A stretch of DNA of 64,000 nt from Brachypterus glaber (Eukaryota > Arthropoda > Insecta > Coleoptera > Kateretidae), in NCBI GenBank assembly GCA_958510825.1, contig OY294047.1:40687229-40751228 (forward strand), in the 5' to 3' direction. The notes beneath the pieces are model-generated. The model searched no databases, was not told the origin of the DNA, and was given only the letters and a program-made list of their open reading frames with translations. Below, piece by piece: positions 62,308 to 64,000 of this stretch. Numbering within the stretch: position 1 is the stretch's first letter; each line of letters opens with the position of its first letter. The position numbers were made by a program, and so were the translations under genes.

Positions 62308-63215
62308 AAATTTATGTATATGAAATTTATAGAAAATTTCAAGAGCTACAAGTTTGCTTACACACTTTTATCCACCGATGAATAATTTGGGTAAAAAATC
62401 GAAAAAAACAACTTGATATTCAACATAATAATAGCTCGATTGTTATTATAATAAAAAAAATATTTTTGTTCCTTAATAAAAGTGGTTATATGCATTTTTC
62501 CGAATTATTACACCCCTTACGCAAATCACCCCTTGTACAATTATTGCAATCTACATTTATTATTTGACTGGACTAAAATGTGTACCCTCCAAATAATTTA
62601 TACTTTTTTTCCATAAGGGTGAATTTTGACGAACAGCAAAGTTACGATTTGTCTTTATAGCGTTCCCATATTGGTTTTACTTAAAATGAATCTACCACAT
62701 TATAATGAAAATTCCCACACATGGTGTCAGTTTAGTACAATACTTTAGTTACACAAAAAGCATTTTTTATATCCCTTCATTTTTTAACGAGTGTATACAA
62801 CACAGTATGTCGTAAATTACCGAAGATCAGACAATATTGGCATCCCAAGGTTCACTTTTTAAGCCTTTCACATACCGACATGAATAAATCAGTTGAGTTT
62901 ATTCTAGAAAAAAGTAAAAGAACACCAATAAAATTATGCACAATGAATTGGTGGAGTAATAAAAAAGCTGACTACCTAGAAAATAATACCCATACCTACT
63001 AGGTATGTAAATTTAGATACTTCGGGAACGCCAATGAAGTAAGTCACGGCTAAGGGGTTGGGGGGCTGTCCAGAAGCTTGTGACATTTTGTGACAGGGAG
63101 AGAGGGGTTTAGAACAATGTAATGTCGCAAAAAAATTGTAATATTATATTTAAATTTTATTTTTTATAACTGATAACTCAAATAAATTTTATGTACTGTG
63201 CCTGGGTGACACTTT
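62308..63215. other. AT-rich DNA without recognisable gene
   Basis: No domain, RNA gene or clear repeat recognised. Confidence 0.4.
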
Positions 63216-63443
63216 GGGAACGTTCAAGTATTACGTAACGCAAATTGTACCAAAATTCATAAACTTAATACCCCGGTTCTTGCGTTATTATAGATTATAG
63301 AGATTTCATATTTTAGCTACCCCCCTATGATAGGGCGGGTAGCCAAAATATGAAATCTCTACAGCCATGAATAACGCGAGAACCGAGGTATGAAGTGTAT
63401 GAATTTTGGTACATTTTACGTCGAGTAATACTTCAACGTTCCC
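63216..63443. mobile_element. GGGAACG MITE, long-arm variant, TSD TTT
   Basis: GGGAACGTTCAAGTATTACG and the inverted ...ATACTTCAACGTTCCC bound 228 bp, flanked by TTT. Unlike the 142-bp copy at 20089, almost the whole element is palindromic: 'accaaaattcata', 'ataccccggttctt', 'gcgttatta' and 'agagatttcatattttagc' are all mirrored around 'tacccccctatgatagggcggg'. Confidence 0.85.
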
Positions 63444-63620
63444 TTTGCGACACGGGAAATGGGTGTCAAAAGGTCAAAAAATCGTGACATACTTTATAGA
63501 TGTCCCCTTAGTATATTAAAAGTAATTACTATTTTAAAAGATCGCAAAAAAATGTAATATTAAATGGCAACGAGTATGGGGTACTCGTTGCGTAGATTAT
63601 CGTAATATTTTAAAATAACT
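63444..63620. other. Short spacer
   Basis: 'ggcaacgagtatggggtactcgttgc' style short palindrome at about 63564-63591; otherwise anonymous. Confidence 0.4.
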
Positions 63621-63694
63621 GGCATGATTATGCAATGCAATAAAGTTTTTATTTGCTTCATTTCCGAGTGTTTATCACAAATAACCCTAAATAA
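63621..63694 (+). mobile_element. Tail-only copy of the 61.3-62.1 kb hammerhead element
   Basis: GGCATGATTATGCAATGCAA through 'aacCCTAAATAA' is about 96% identical to 61987-62059. It starts exactly at the first base after the predicted hammerhead cleavage site and ends at about the same base. Flanks are unrelated. Confidence 0.85.
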
Positions 63695-64000
63695 CTAAAA
63701 TAAGTTTATGTAGAAAAAAAAAACGTGACATATAAACTTTTTTATTTAATATTTACATATAATTCGTCAGTAGCACAAAATAATAGAAAATGCACTTTTT
63801 CGGAATTTAGGGGCAATTTAGGGGGCCTTTTTGGCACAGGTTAGAAAGTTTTTATCAGGCTATGATTTTGCAGGCTTATTTTTATACTCAGAAAGAAAAA
63901 ATACAGACATAAATGCCTTTAAATTTTATAGAATTACTAGGGCTGGTTTTATACGAATTTTATCGAAATTTGCATGATTTTAGTGTTTTTAGAGCCCTAA
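63695..64000 (+). repeat. Distant relative of the palindromic array's outer flank
   Basis: 'ggaatttaggggcaattta', 'tggcacaggttagaaagttt' and 'cagaaagaaaaaata' (63800-63910) follow the same order as 'gttaggggcaactttgg', 'cggcaagggttagaata' and 'aaagggaaaaaataa' at 51640-51735. The window ends inside it. Confidence 0.4.

Overview
This window is a strongly AT-rich, gene-poor stretch of arthropod nuclear DNA. An insect is most likely, and a large repeat-rich genome such as a leaf beetle's would fit, but no host gene is present to name the species. Evidence for this includes long homopurine and homopyrimidine runs, microsatellites, and dozens of interspersed inverted-repeat elements. It also includes 5'-truncated non-LTR retrotransposons, Penelope-like elements (PLEs) with GIY-YIG endonuclease fragments, a decayed Tc1-type transposase and a tRNA-headed SINE. 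I see no intact host protein-coding gene, rRNA, CRISPR array or bacterial feature. Almost every open frame listed by simple translation is spurious or lies inside a repeat.

Layout. 0-12 kb: AT-rich DNA with small MITEs, minisatellites, a short C-terminal fragment of a retroelement polyprotein (about 7.0 kb) and a TTAA-flanked MITE (about 10.1 kb). 12-15.3 kb: the 3' half of a Jockey/CR1-like non-LTR reverse transcriptase (FADD motif), then a Penelope-like cluster with a GIY-YIG ORF, inverted terminal repeats and hammerhead motifs. 16.7-17.1 kb: a hexanucleotide array. 18-25 kb: MITEs, a 1.3-kb hAT-like element, a PLE palindrome with 388-bp arms and an 835-bp hAT-like foldback element. 25-36 kb: piggyBac-like and hAT-like MITEs, long hairpins, a third PLE with GIY-YIG ORF and hammerhead, and a Tc1-type transposase pseudogene. 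37-50 kb: hAT-like MITEs with exact 8-bp target duplications, foldback families and a 95-112-bp tandem array. 50.4-53.7 kb: three 378-bp palindromes in tandem inside a larger inverted repeat, next to two copies of a 0.66-kb element. 54-64 kb: more hammerhead-bearing retroelement ends, a tRNA-derived SINE, long hairpins and further MITEs.

The most unusual signal is a set of minimalist hammerhead ribozyme motifs: nine with recognisable cores and at least two decayed partners, in six Penelope-type clusters. Stem I differs from cluster to cluster yet pairs in each. In three loci the canonical C3/G8 core positions are replaced together by U3/A8, which keeps the tertiary base pair known between these residues. 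Several truncated copies begin at, or within a few bases of, the predicted ribozyme cleavage site. Non-autonomous hAT-like families are the other main component. Six elements carry exact 8-bp target duplications that I could read directly, which fixes their ends to the base.

All calls come from reading the sequence by eye. Family names rest on motif recognition, terminal inverted repeats and target duplications, not on database searches.
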